Assembly (NCBI GenBank): GCA_963668655.2
Contig: CAXXPQ010000004.1
Coordinates: forward strand, 868,001-932,000
From: G963668655 sp963668655
GTDB taxonomy: Bacteria > Myxococcota_A > SURF-8
DNA length: 64,000 nt
Direction of reading: 5' to 3'
Each line of letters starts with the position of its first letter. Position 1 is the first letter of the stretch. The notes below the pieces were generated by a model. That model was not told the origin of the DNA. It worked only from the letters and a program-made list of their open reading frames with translations, and did no database searches. A program made the translations under genes and the position numbers. This document shows positions 25,255-33,788 of the stretch, one piece after another.

Positions 25255-26019
25255 TTAAAGATTGGCGATCCGCTCCATTTCCGCGTCTTCGATCTCGAAA
25301 TTGGCGGAGACGCCGACGATATCCTCGTTGTCTTCCAGCATGTCCATCAGCCGAAGCATCTGCTCAGCCTTTTTGCCCTCGATCTTGACCGTGTTCTGCG
25401 GAATGTATCCGATGCGGGCTTCTTCCACGGTAAATCCGGCGGCTTCCAGACCTTCCTTGACCTTGTACAGGCTACCACTTTCCGTGTAAATGGTGGCGGA
25501 CGCGCCGTCGTCGTCCACTTCCAGATCCTCGAAGCCCTCCAGTTCCAGACCGGCTTCCATGATGGCGTCCTCGTCCAGGCTTTCACCGGTCAGACCGATG
25601 ACGCCCCGGCGATCGAACATCCATGAAACACAGCCGTTTTCACCCAGGTTTCCGTTGTTTTTGCTCAGAATATGCCGCACGTCGGCGCTGGTGCGGTTGC
25701 GGTTGTCGGTGACGATTTCGAGAAACAGCGCCACGCCGCCCGGGCCGTATCCCTCGTAGGTGAATTCCTCCAGGGAGTTTCCATCGTCCAGTTCCCCGGA
25801 GCCTTTCTTGATGGCGCGGTCGATATTATCCTTCGGCATGGAGTTGGATTTCGCGGTGGCCACGGCCAGACGCAGACGGGGATTGCCGTTCAAATCGCTT
25901 CCACCTTCCCGGGCGGCCAAGGTGATTTCCTTGATGAGCTTGGTGAAAAGCTTGCCGCGCTTGGCGTCGGCGGCACCCTTCTTATGCTTGATACTACTCC
26001 ATTTATTATGGCCCGACAT
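25255..26019 (-). CDS. yebC: YebC/PmpR family protein
   Basis: From the ATG at 26019 (GGAGG upstream) the 254-residue protein begins 'MSGHNKWSSIKHKKGAADAK', the diagnostic YebC start. It continues with 'LAVATAKSNSMPKDNIDRAI', 'EFTYEGYGPGGVALFLEIVTDN' and 'GCVSWMFDRRGVI'. The family (YebC/PmpR/TACO1) includes transcription regulators and factors that help translation through difficult motifs. Co-location with ruvCAB is common. The frame extends to 26187 but the extra 56 residues are not family-like. Confidence 0.95.
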   Translation of the reverse strand: MSGHNKWSSIKHKKGAADAKRGKLFTKLIKEITLAAREGGSDLNGNPRLRLAVATAKSNSMPKDNIDRAIKKGSGELDDGNSLEEFTYEGYGPGGVALFLEIVTDNRNRTSADVRHILSKNNGNLGENGCVSWMFDRRGVIGLTGESLDEDAIMEAGLELEGFEDLEVDDDGASATIYTESGSLYKVKEGLEAAGFTVEEARIGYIPQNTVKIEGKKAEQMLRLMDMLEDNEDIVGVSANFEIEDAEMERIANL

Positions 26020-26279
26020 CTTCCTACCTCCGTCTATGGATTCATTATCGTATATGGTTTCCTTAAACCTGCCGGATATATTTATCACAGCGTCTTTTTG
26101 AAAACAAGGGATTCCTTGCTGCCTTCCGATGATTTCACTCCCGTCCGCTCCGTTGCCGTAACGGTTTTCGACGGCGGGTAGAAGCATAAAAAGGAAGACC
26201 CCGGCGAGTCAAAGGAAACACCGGGGGAAGTTCGGAAAAGGGGGGTCTCGGCGCGTTGGACAGCGCCTTGGCGGGATGG

Positions 26280-28409
26280 TCAGAAATCCTTGAATTCCAT
26301 ATCGTTTTCCGTGGCGATCCAATCCTGGGGACGCAGGACGATGCTCTGTCCGGCCCCCTTCTTTCGGTTTGCCAGAACGCTGATTTTTCGCGAAGCCGCC
26401 GTCATGGCGTCTTGCCGCGCCTTCGTGATCGGCCTGGAAACGTGGCCGTTTCGATTCAACGTAAAGCGGTTGATGACGCCGTTGAGTTCCTCGGCCTGGC
26501 TGGCCAGTTCCTCGGCCGCACTGGAGGATTCCTCCGAACTGGCCGCGCTCTGCTGCGTGACTTGATCGACCTCGGCCACGGCCTGGTTGATCTGTTCGAT
26601 TCCCTGGCTCTGCTCCTTGCTGGCCAGGGCGATTTCCTCGATGATACTGCCTACTTTGCCGATGGCCGTAAGGATGCCTTCGATGGTTTCGTTCATCCCC
26701 AGGGTATTGTTCTCGCCCTCTCCGGCAAGGGTGACGGACTGGTGGATCAGATCCTCCGTCTTCTTGGCCGCGTCCTTGGAACGCAAGGCCAGATTGCGCA
26801 CTTCCTCCGCCACCACGGCGAAACCCCGGCCCGCCTCGCCCGCGCGCGCCGCCTCCACCGCCGCGTTGAGCGCCAGAAGATTGGTCTGGAAGGCGATTTC
26901 GTTGATATCGCGGATGATGGCCGAGGTGCCTTCGGCCGCCTGGCGGATCTGTTTCATGGCGTCGAGCATGGTTTCCATGGCCTGGCCGCCTTTTTCGGCC
27001 TCCCGGCGCGCCTGGATGGCCAGTTCCCGGGCCATATTGGTGTTTGCCGCGTTCTGCTTGGTATTTCCGGCCATCTGTTCCAGGCTGCTGCTGGTCTCCT
27101 CCAGACTTCCCGCCTGCTCCGAGGCGCCTTCCGCCACGGTCTGGCTTGTGGCGGCCACCTGCGTCGCGGCGTCCGATATCTGGTCCACGGCGTCGGCCAC
27201 CTGTACCATGGCTGTGTGCTGGGCCTCCAATCCGCGATTCAGATTCTCCGCGATGGTCAGAAAATCGCCTTCGTACTGACCGGTGGCCTTGAGCGTCAGG
27301 TCGTTTTCCGCCAGCGCCTTGGCGACCCGGACGATATCCGAAAGCACGGCCTTGCGATCGCTGATATCCAGGACGTATTCCAAGGCTCCGACGACCTTTC
27401 CCTCCGCGTCGTACAGCGGCGCGCCGGTGTATTCGATGGGCATGCTCTTCCCGTTGGTCCGGCAGATGGTTTCTCCGGTACGAACGCTTTCCGATTTCAT
27501 CGCCTGGGCGCATCGACATTCGTCGGTGCGGCAATGATCCGTGTTGAACAGTTCGTAGCATTTCTTTCCGACCAGTTGATCCGGTGTCATACCGCCCACC
27601 GACGCTCCCGCCGGGTTCATGTAGCGGATGGTCATTTCCCTGTCCACCACCATGACGGGAGTGGGAATAGCGTCTAAATAGCCCACTTTCTCATTGGATT
27701 CATTGACCGCCTGTTTCAGGGAACGGATATCCACGACGTATTCCACCGCACCGATGATCTCGCCCCTGGCGTCTTTCACGGGAGATCCCGTGTACTGAAT
27801 GGGCATGTTCAGGCCGGCGGGATCGGCCACGGTTTCGCCCGTGAAGCGATCGTCCTGCTCCATGGCCTGCCGGCAGCGACAGTCGGCCGTCTGACAATGC
27901 GGCGTGCGAAAGAGGTCGTAACATTTCCGGCCCACGGCTTCTTTCATGGTGAGTCCCAGCAAATCCGCACCCAACCGATTGAGGAAAACGATATTGAACT
28001 TCCGATCGATTTCCATGATGGGCGTGGGAATATTGGACAGGCATTTCATGGCACGTTGCTCTTCGGACAGAACCTCCGAGGAGAAGAAACTCAAGGCCGC
28101 ACCCGAGGTTACGCCGTTTTTATCCACGATGGGAGCGGAGGAAACGATAAACTCGTTCTGACCGATGAAGAAATTGGGGATATGAAAGGTTTTGCCCGTG
28201 TCCAGGACGCGCTGAGCGGGATTGTCGTGACCCAGATCGAGAACGTGATGGAGCGGTTGCCCAATGGCCTCATGACCCATCTTCCCGCTGACTTTTTCCA
28301 TAGCATCGTTCCAGGTCAGAACGTTCATGGCGTCGTCAACGGAACACGCAGGGGCGGGCAGAGCCTTCAGAGATTCTTGGGCGTGCTTGTTTTTTCTAAA
28401 GAATTCCAT
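26280..28409 (-). CDS. Soluble methyl-accepting chemotaxis protein with PAS domains
   Basis: The 709-residue receptor has no membrane segment, so it is cytoplasmic. GAGGGAG lies before the ATG. Three PAS-like regions occupy about residues 10-110, 115-235 and 240-355. The second and third each carry an unusual Cys cluster ('KCYDLFRTPHCQTADCRC' and 'KCYELFNTDHCRTDECRC', spacing Cx8Cx4CxC). A long coiled MA domain follows, with the CheA/CheW hairpin 'EIAFQTNLLALNAAVEAARAG' and 'RGFAVVAEEVRNLA'. It signals to CheA/CheW. The duplicated Cys clusters could bind a metal, Fe-S cluster or haem, or sense redox, but this is inference. No other che gene is in the window. Confidence 0.94.
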   Translation of the reverse strand: MEFFRKNKHAQESLKALPAPACSVDDAMNVLTWNDAMEKVSGKMGHEAIGQPLHHVLDLGHDNPAQRVLDTGKTFHIPNFFIGQNEFIVSSAPIVDKNGVTSGAALSFFSSEVLSEEQRAMKCLSNIPTPIMEIDRKFNIVFLNRLGADLLGLTMKEAVGRKCYDLFRTPHCQTADCRCRQAMEQDDRFTGETVADPAGLNMPIQYTGSPVKDARGEIIGAVEYVVDIRSLKQAVNESNEKVGYLDAIPTPVMVVDREMTIRYMNPAGASVGGMTPDQLVGKKCYELFNTDHCRTDECRCAQAMKSESVRTGETICRTNGKSMPIEYTGAPLYDAEGKVVGALEYVLDISDRKAVLSDIVRVAKALAENDLTLKATGQYEGDFLTIAENLNRGLEAQHTAMVQVADAVDQISDAATQVAATSQTVAEGASEQAGSLEETSSSLEQMAGNTKQNAANTNMARELAIQARREAEKGGQAMETMLDAMKQIRQAAEGTSAIIRDINEIAFQTNLLALNAAVEAARAGEAGRGFAVVAEEVRNLALRSKDAAKKTEDLIHQSVTLAGEGENNTLGMNETIEGILTAIGKVGSIIEEIALASKEQSQGIEQINQAVAEVDQVTQQSAASSEESSSAAEELASQAEELNGVINRFTLNRNGHVSRPITKARQDAMTAASRKISVLANRKKGAGQSIVLRPQDWIATENDMEFKDF

Positions 28410-28604
28410 AAGTTTGCTCCCTCTCGGCTGTTTTCTGTAGCGTCTTATAAACGGTCGTCAGATCCTGATGTCCCGACTTTCACAGTAAAATCATCGGTTC
28501 ACTGGGAGAAATCGGCAAATGAGCAAGAGTCTTGAGAGGGAAAATGTGATGGAGCTGTGCTTTTCTTATTAGCCAAACACAACGCGAACTGTAATAAATA
28601 CAAT

Positions 28605-29483
28605 TTACGGCTTTTGCGAGGAATCGGCGGGAACCATGCGGTTGCAGAAACCTTGGACAAGTTCCTGGAAATACTTGGAACATACGTTCGGAACCCCTCG
28701 CGCCGCCTCAGCGATCATACGCATGTTGGGGTCGTCGTTTTTATCCTTGATATACGAATATTTACCTGACCGGATGGCCAGGACGAGAAAATAGGCGTCC
28801 TTCAGCATGGGATTCTCGGGCGGAGAGGAAACGGATTGCGAGGCGAAACGACAGACGGCGGAAATGAAAGGATCGTCGGCAAGGCGGGCGCAGTTCGCAT
28901 CCGAGCGGGAGGAAAGAACATCGAAGAATTCCAGCATCCAGCGGGCCGCTCCTTCCGGGAATCCGGCAAGGCTCTCTCGAAAAAAATCCTTTTCCATTTT
29001 CAAATGATATTTAGCTTTCATGGGAAGGATGATTTTCGCCAGCGTTCGGCAGTCGATGGGACTGCGCGTTTTCGGGAAAAACTTTTCCTGAACTTCACAG
29101 AAATCCAGCGTGCTTTTTTCCAGGGCCAGGCAATGAAGATAAAGCCCCGTTTTCTGACGTAAATCCCGGCCTTCATCCCCTTCGGGAAGCGATTGAATCA
29201 GCTTCAACTGCAACTCGCCCGGACCGGATTCGGAAGCGATAATTTCGTTCATCAGATCCAGGCAGGCCGTTTTCGAAATCGGCGGGGTGTAGTTTTCCTC
29301 TTCTTTTTTCGGTAGGTTGGGCGTCTTCGAGGATTCCGGCGGCACGTTATGCCCCAGATTTTCCCGACCGCCCGGAAAATCGGAGACCTTCGGAGTGGAG
29401 GATTCGTCGGTCAACCGGAACAGAAGGAGGATCAAGGCAGATACGAAAACCAGTAAAACAAGGATCATCCACGTCTTTTTCAT
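28605..29483 (-). CDS. Membrane-anchored protein of unknown function
   Basis: I start at the ATG at 29483 (GGAAGGAA upstream), giving 'MKKTWMILVLLVFVSALILL', an N-terminal membrane anchor or uncleaved signal, and 292 residues. A Pro/Lys/Glu linker follows, then a helical, Cys-containing domain ('ACLDLMNEIIAS', 'DFCEVQEKFFP', 'DANCARLADDPFISAVCRF', 'NVCSKYFQELVQGFCNRM'). Seven or more cysteines suggest disulfides in the periplasm. No family is recognised. It stands alone upstream of the chemoreceptor on the same strand, about 195 bases away. Confidence 0.65.
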   Translation of the reverse strand: MKKTWMILVLLVFVSALILLLFRLTDESSTPKVSDFPGGRENLGHNVPPESSKTPNLPKKEEENYTPPISKTACLDLMNEIIASESGPGELQLKLIQSLPEGDEGRDLRQKTGLYLHCLALEKSTLDFCEVQEKFFPKTRSPIDCRTLAKIILPMKAKYHLKMEKDFFRESLAGFPEGAARWMLEFFDVLSSRSDANCARLADDPFISAVCRFASQSVSSPPENPMLKDAYFLVLAIRSGKYSYIKDKNDDPNMRMIAEAARGVPNVCSKYFQELVQGFCNRMVPADSSQKP

Positions 29484-29973
29484 CGAAACCGTTCCTTCCG
29501 GAAAAGACAAAGAATTTCACGCATCACATGCGATTCTCCGAAGTTAAACAATGATCTTACCGGACATTCAAGGCAACGCAACGATTATTTCGCACATTTG
29601 ATTTTCAAGGGAAAGCGTTCCGATCCATCTCGTAGCCGTTTGGGAGCCCTTCAGGTTAGCTCCCAGACGACGGCTTACACAACCGTGCCGTGCACCCCGT
29701 TGTGCGGACCGATTGACGAGTTAGAACCCGGGTTGAGAATGATCCATGCGGCTTGAGTATTCGAATCGTAGCGCAAGTTGCCTTCCCGATCATCTTTTTC
29801 GTGGTACACTTGCCTTGCCCGTCCGGAGGATAGGGCTCCGCTGGAAAGCAACCCGAGCGCCGGGCGGGTGCTTGGACTGAAGGGCGCGGCCATTGTGGCT
29901 GCGTCCTTTTTTTTCTTCTCCGTTCATTCGTCGGCCCATCGGGCAAGCCTCAAAGCTCTAAACTCCGGGGGTT

Positions 29974-29990
29974 CGGGGGCAGCGCCCCCG
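29974..29990. repeat. GC-rich perfect hairpin CGGGGGC-AGC-GCCCCCG
   Basis: A 7-bp perfect stem closes a 3-base loop, inside the context 'ggttcgggggcagcgccccc'. No T-run follows directly. Similar GC hairpins recur in many genomes as REP-like or terminator-like elements (from memory). Only one copy is seen in this window. Confidence 0.45.
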
Positions 29991-30156
29991 AGAAGAAACG
30001 CTGCCGTTTTTCGGTGTGTCTACAATACCGCGCGCGGCTGACCACCAGTTTGGAATGCAAAATTGCGAGTGGGCCGCCAAAGAAGTTGCGAGAATGGAAT
30101 TTGTATCAGGGAAAAGCGGAAACGGCCGATTATCTGAATGTGCGGTCGTCAGTGGT

Positions 30157-30185
30157 TTGACTTCTGCGAATTCATTGACTAATGT
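30157..30185 (+). promoter_or_regulatory. Weak promoter-like pair before the island
   Basis: TTGACT (30157-30162), 17 bases, then TAATGT (30180-30185), about 70 bases before the acyl carrier protein ATG. This is the only promoter-like match found in the 100 bases upstream of that ATG, but the -10 matches at only three positions. Confidence 0.28.
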
Positions 30186-30254
30186 ACTGGCAGTCGATCT
30201 GGATTGGAAAGACGGGGTGGCATTCGATTTCTTGGCCCAATGGAGAGGGTTTCG

Positions 30255-30491
30255 ATGGAATTGAAATTGAAGACGATCATGTCGGATGTACTAGGGGTTT
30301 CGATCGATGACATTAACGACGAAACTTCCATGAAATCGCTAAAGAAATGGGACTCTTTGCGTCACATGGATCTGGTGCTTGCAATCGAGGAAAGCTTTGA
30401 ATTGCCCAGACTGTCAATGGACGACATCGTGGCTATGATCAGTGTGGCGAGCATCAAGGAGATCTTGCAGGCGAAGGGGATCGAAATCTAG
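30255..30491 (+). CDS. Acyl carrier protein
   Basis: The 78-residue product from the ATG at 30255 (GGAGAGGG upstream) has the four-helix carrier-protein pattern. The phosphopantetheine site is Ser34 in 'KKWDSLRHMDLVLAIEESF'. The frame runs back to 30204 but those residues are not family-like. This is not the fatty-acid AcpP (which has 'DSLDTVE'). It resembles dedicated carrier proteins in polysaccharide, polyketide or FkbH clusters. A phosphopantetheinyl transferase that could activate it and an FkbH enzyme that could load it are in the same island. Confidence 0.9.
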   Translation: MELKLKTIMSDVLGVSIDDINDETSMKSLKKWDSLRHMDLVLAIEESFELPRLSMDDIVAMISVASIKEILQAKGIEI

Positions 30492-30520
30492 GAGCGCCCC
30501 TCTGGCAAGGAAGAAGAATC

Positions 30521-31270
30521 ATGGAACTGAAGGGCAAGGTAGCCGTGGTCACCGGGGGGGGGCATGGGATCGGCCGGGTGCTCGTGGATGCATTGCTACA
30601 GGCTGGAGCCCACGTGGCCGTGATGGATATCGACGGGACGGCCCTTCGAGAGTTGAGCAGCGAGCAGCCGGATGTGGTGACCACGGTCTGCGATGTGACC
30701 GACCCGGAAGCGGTGAACCGGGCCATAGTCGAGATTGACCAGCGCATGGATTGCCTGGATATCCTGGTGAACAATGCCGGGGCCATTCACAACTCTGCAT
30801 TGGTGCGTTTCGAGACCGGGGGGCTGACCAACCATGATCTGGAGGCTTGGCGACGGATGATTGACGTCAACCTGAATGCCGTGTTCTATCTGACCAATGC
30901 CGTTGTGCCCCGTATGATCCAGCGCCGCACTCAAGGGGTGATCGTCAATATCAGTTCCATTTGCGCACAAGGCAATGCGGGCCAAGGGGCCTACTCGGCC
31001 GCCAAGGCGGGGGTTAATGCATTGACGGCCAGTTGGGCCAAGGAACTGGGCCCCTTTGGTATTCGGGTGGCCGCGTTGGCTCCGGGATTTACCAAGACCG
31101 AGGCTGTCCTGGCCTCGATGGATGACGATTTGCTCACCGATTGGAAACGGAAAACTCCGATCCGCCGCATGGCCGACCCGGCGGAAATCTGCGCCGGGGT
31201 GATGTTCATTCTCAACAACGATTTCTACACGGGCAAGGTGTTGCAGCTGGACGGCGGCCTAGTGCTGTAA
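30521..31270 (+). CDS. SDR-family oxidoreductase, 3-ketoacyl-ACP reductase-like
   Basis: This 249-residue Rossmann enzyme has 'VVTGGGHGIGRVLVDAL' for NAD(P)H, 'CDVTD', 'DILVNNAGAIHNSALV', 'IVNISSICAQGN' (catalytic Ser) and 'YSAAKAGVNALTASWAKELG' (Tyr158, Lys162), ending 'LQLDGGLVL'. It is FabG-like. AAGGAAG lies upstream, 29 bases after the carrier-protein stop. It probably acts on an ACP-bound keto group or a sugar intermediate. Which one cannot be told. Confidence 0.88.
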   Translation: MELKGKVAVVTGGGHGIGRVLVDALLQAGAHVAVMDIDGTALRELSSEQPDVVTTVCDVTDPEAVNRAIVEIDQRMDCLDILVNNAGAIHNSALVRFETGGLTNHDLEAWRRMIDVNLNAVFYLTNAVVPRMIQRRTQGVIVNISSICAQGNAGQGAYSAAKAGVNALTASWAKELGPFGIRVAALAPGFTKTEAVLASMDDDLLTDWKRKTPIRRMADPAEICAGVMFILNNDFYTGKVLQLDGGLVL

Positions 31271-31388
31271 CTCACGGCTACAGGGCCTTCTCTTTTCCGA
31301 TTGCTTGCGGCGGGTAATCCACCGAAAGATCTTCGGAAATTCATCGCTCTACTAGAGAACTTACTTGTCCCCGTTTCCGAATCCAGTC

Positions 31389-31417
31389 TTGGCTAGACAG
31401 GTGTAATTTCTCATGAT
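31389..31417 (+). promoter_or_regulatory. Weak promoter-like pair in the 31271-31521 gap
   Basis: TTGGCT (31389-31394), 17 bases, then CATGAT (31412-31417), each matching four of six. It sits in an AT-rich gap of about 250 bases ahead of the acyltransferase gene, where an internal promoter would be expected. Low certainty. Confidence 0.25.
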
Positions 31418-31521
31418 AACATATAGTTACCTAATTTTAAGGCGAAGCTTTGATTGGCGGAACATCGCCGCAAAGATTGTTCGGAATCGGGAGCAACCCT
31501 CATGCTGTTGATGGAGGAATC

Positions 31522-32208
31522 ATGGCCAAACTGGTCCTGTTTGGAACGCAGAAAATGGCGCAAATCGCCCACTTTCATTTTACCCATGACAGCCCTCACG
31601 AAGTCGTAGCTTTTACCGTGGATCGCAGCCATTTGTCGGAGGAACGGTTTTTAGGGTTGCCGGTGGTGCCGTTTGAGGACGTTCAGGACGTATACCCGCC
31701 GGGGGAATACAAGCTGTTCATAGCCGTCGGCTACACCAAGCTGAACAGCACCCGGGCCGATCGGTACATCCAGGCCAAGGCAAAGGGCTATAAATTAGTG
31801 AGTTATCTGTGCTCAAGGGCTAGTCATTGGGGAGACACCAAAATTGGAGAAAACTGTTTTATCTTGGAAAATCAAGTAATTCAGCCCTTTGTCAGTATCG
31901 GAGACAATGTAGTGTTGTGGAGCGGGAATCACTTTGGCCATGATGTGGTGATCGGCGATCATGTCTGGGTCTCTTCGCATGTGGTGGTCTCGGGCGACGT
32001 CGAAATAGGCGAGCGCAGCTTCATCGGAGTCAATGTGACAATCGGTGATGGCGTGAAGATTGGCCGTGAGTGCATCATCGGCGCGGGAGCCTTGATGATG
32101 ACGGATGCCGAGGACCGAGAGGTGTATGTGCCTCGGTCAACGGAAAAGTATCGATTGGATTCCCATCGGTTCGAAATGATGATGGAGATGGCCAGGCGAC
32201 AAAAATGA
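31522..32208 (+). CDS. NeuD-like left-handed beta-helix sugar acyltransferase
   Basis: The start at 31522 has GGAGGA upstream and gives 228 residues. The first 90 residues form an alpha/beta domain ('MAKLVLFGTQKMAQIAHFHF'), followed by hexapeptide coils: 'KIGENCFILENQVIQPFVSI', 'HVWVSSHVVVSGDVEIGERS', 'NVTIGDGVKIGRECIIGAGA'. This is the NeuD/PglD-type O- or N-acyltransferase layout. His in 'GNHFGHD' is a candidate catalytic base. Such enzymes usually use acetyl-CoA; some relatives may take other acyl donors. Its stop overlaps the radical SAM start by four bases. Coding here is visibly richer in A/T than in the flanking housekeeping genes. Confidence 0.85.
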   Translation: MAKLVLFGTQKMAQIAHFHFTHDSPHEVVAFTVDRSHLSEERFLGLPVVPFEDVQDVYPPGEYKLFIAVGYTKLNSTRADRYIQAKAKGYKLVSYLCSRASHWGDTKIGENCFILENQVIQPFVSIGDNVVLWSGNHFGHDVVIGDHVWVSSHVVVSGDVEIGERSFIGVNVTIGDGVKIGRECIIGAGALMMTDAEDREVYVPRSTEKYRLDSHRFEMMMEMARRQK

Positions 32209-33788
32209 AGCTTGTTTTAATCAATCTCTATTCGACTGCAACCTTGGCGCGCTACCTGCTCTCATCATACGTACTCAAGGCGTATCTTGATCGCGTGTTC
32301 TCGGAGGACGATGGCGTGGAGGTGGCCGTACTTGACTTCGCTACGGACTCGTCTATCGCATCCATGGGACAGAAGATTCTGGCCGCCCGGCCACAGGCGG
32401 TAGGGTACAGCTGTTACCTCTGGAATATCGAACGAATCGTTGAGTTGATACAGTGGGTCGGCGAACGGGAAATGGTTCCTCAGATTCTTGGCGGACCGGA
32501 GATCGCACCTTCCCGGCTGACCCAACTGGCTGCCGATGGAATTGGAGATTATTACGTCTGCGGGGAGGGCGAAGGACGCTTGGCGCGTCTTCTGCGAAAC
32601 CTGATGCACCCGGCGCAGGAGATTCCCTTGCCTTCCGGGGTGTATCGCCGGCGCCAGACCAACGCCATCGAGGGTGAGACAAGCTATCGGGCTGTCGCAC
32701 TGACGGAGATTCCTTCCCCCTATGTCAGCGGTGCGATGGATGAGCGGTTGTATTCGCGCCGGCAGGCCTTTCTGGAAACACAGCGCGGCTGTCGTTACAA
32801 GTGCAACTACTGCGTGTATCACAAGCACTTGAGCCGGATCGACCATTATCCACTGGAGCGGGTGTTGCAGGAGCTGGATTTCCTGATCCTGGAAAAGGAC
32901 GTTCAGGCTCTGCGGATCATCGATGCCGTGTTCAGTTCCGATCTGGCAAAGGCCAAACGGATTGTCGAGCATCTCTGTCACCTCAAGGAGCGCAATGGCG
33001 TTCGCTTGCCTTGGATTTATTGGGAGTTCACCTATTCCAGCGTGGATGATGAACTGTTGGCAGGAATCGCCCGGCTCAAGACGCGGGAAGCGATCGCCAA
33101 TGCCGATGATCTGGAAGCCTTGGACCGACCGCAATTCTTTTCCGAGATGCTACAGGATTATACGGCCATCAACTGTACCGGTTTCCAGTCCTTTCATGCG
33201 CCCACCTTGCAAGCCTGCGGTCGTCCGAAGATTCTGCCCTCGCGGCTGACATGCTTCATGGCGCATATTCGACGTCTGAATCTGGTGTTCAAGTTTGACA
33301 TGATATTGGGTTTGCCAAATGAAACTATTGGCAGTTATTTTGAAGGATTGTCATTTCTGCTGCCCTTTCTGAAGGGAACCGATCATATCCTGAATATTCA
33401 TCGGCTGCAAATGCTGCCAGGCAGTCAACTGGAAGCCCAGGCCACTCGCTATGATCTGCACTATTCCTCCCAGGCTCCCCACTTGGTCTACGAAACGGGA
33501 ACGATGAGCCGACAGGAACTGGATCGCGCCAGCCGGCTTTCCGCGTTGCTTTTCCGCATGCTCAACTCGCCGTTGCGCTCCCGCTTTTACCGGGCCTGGG
33601 AAAACAATCGAGAGACGCTGTCCGCCTTCCTGGAGCGGACCTTGCGAGCGGTTCAGAATGACGCTGACTTGGCGCACTCGAACTTGGTGAGCGGAGCGGT
33701 GGTGGATGACGACTATTGGTTCGGTAAGATGTTCGAGCAGATTCCTTCGGCGTGGTTGAGCGCCTATTTGGAGGAGCATGCACGATGA
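32205..33788 (+). CDS. Radical SAM enzyme with N-terminal B12-binding-like domain
   Basis: The 527-residue enzyme overlaps its neighbours by four bases on both sides. Residues about 1-150 resemble a cobalamin-binding Rossmann domain ('AARPQAVGYSCYLWNIERI', 'QILGGPEIAP', 'DYYVCGEGEGRLARLL'). The radical SAM cluster is 'RGCRYKCNYCVYH' with Cys196, Cys200 and Cys203 (CX3CX2C), preceded by 'RRQAFLETQ'. A domain of about 120 residues follows the barrel. The family (B12-dependent class B-like) includes methylases and carbon-skeleton or oxidative enzymes of natural-product pathways. The typical DxHxxG of true cobalamin binders is not obvious, so cofactor binding is unproven. Confidence 0.88.
   Translation: MKLVLINLYSTATLARYLLSSYVLKAYLDRVFSEDDGVEVAVLDFATDSSIASMGQKILAARPQAVGYSCYLWNIERIVELIQWVGEREMVPQILGGPEIAPSRLTQLAADGIGDYYVCGEGEGRLARLLRNLMHPAQEIPLPSGVYRRRQTNAIEGETSYRAVALTEIPSPYVSGAMDERLYSRRQAFLETQRGCRYKCNYCVYHKHLSRIDHYPLERVLQELDFLILEKDVQALRIIDAVFSSDLAKAKRIVEHLCHLKERNGVRLPWIYWEFTYSSVDDELLAGIARLKTREAIANADDLEALDRPQFFSEMLQDYTAINCTGFQSFHAPTLQACGRPKILPSRLTCFMAHIRRLNLVFKFDMILGLPNETIGSYFEGLSFLLPFLKGTDHILNIHRLQMLPGSQLEAQATRYDLHYSSQAPHLVYETGTMSRQELDRASRLSALLFRMLNSPLRSRFYRAWENNRETLSAFLERTLRAVQNDADLAHSNLVSGAVVDDDYWFGKMFEQIPSAWLSAYLEEHAR

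Larger units (their letters stand above)
29484..30254. other. Long intergenic stretch before the biosynthetic island
   Basis: About 770 bases without a convincing gene. They hold a 7-bp stem hairpin at 29641-29665 (TGGGAGC/GCTCCCA) and the GC-rich hairpin at 29974-29990. A minus-strand frame at 29675-29893 has a protein-like end ('RYDSNTQAAWIILNPG') and stops just before the 29641 hairpin, so it may be a gene remnant. A weak promoter-like pair lies before the acyl carrier protein gene. Several short plus frames here look random. The region marks the left edge of the island and may be a recombination scar. Confidence 0.5.

Noticed and set aside
29748..29775. T-loop-like TTCGAAT suggesting a tRNA
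   Set aside because: The flanking bases do not form a T-arm or acceptor stem, and no cloverleaf can be built.
29675..29893. 72-residue minus-strand frame with a protein-like C-terminus
   Set aside because: No family recognised, low-complexity start and no clear ribosome site; kept only as a possible remnant in the intergenic entry.
30016..30264. 82-residue plus frame before the acyl carrier protein
   Set aside because: Composition is random-like and it overlaps the carrier-protein start in another frame.
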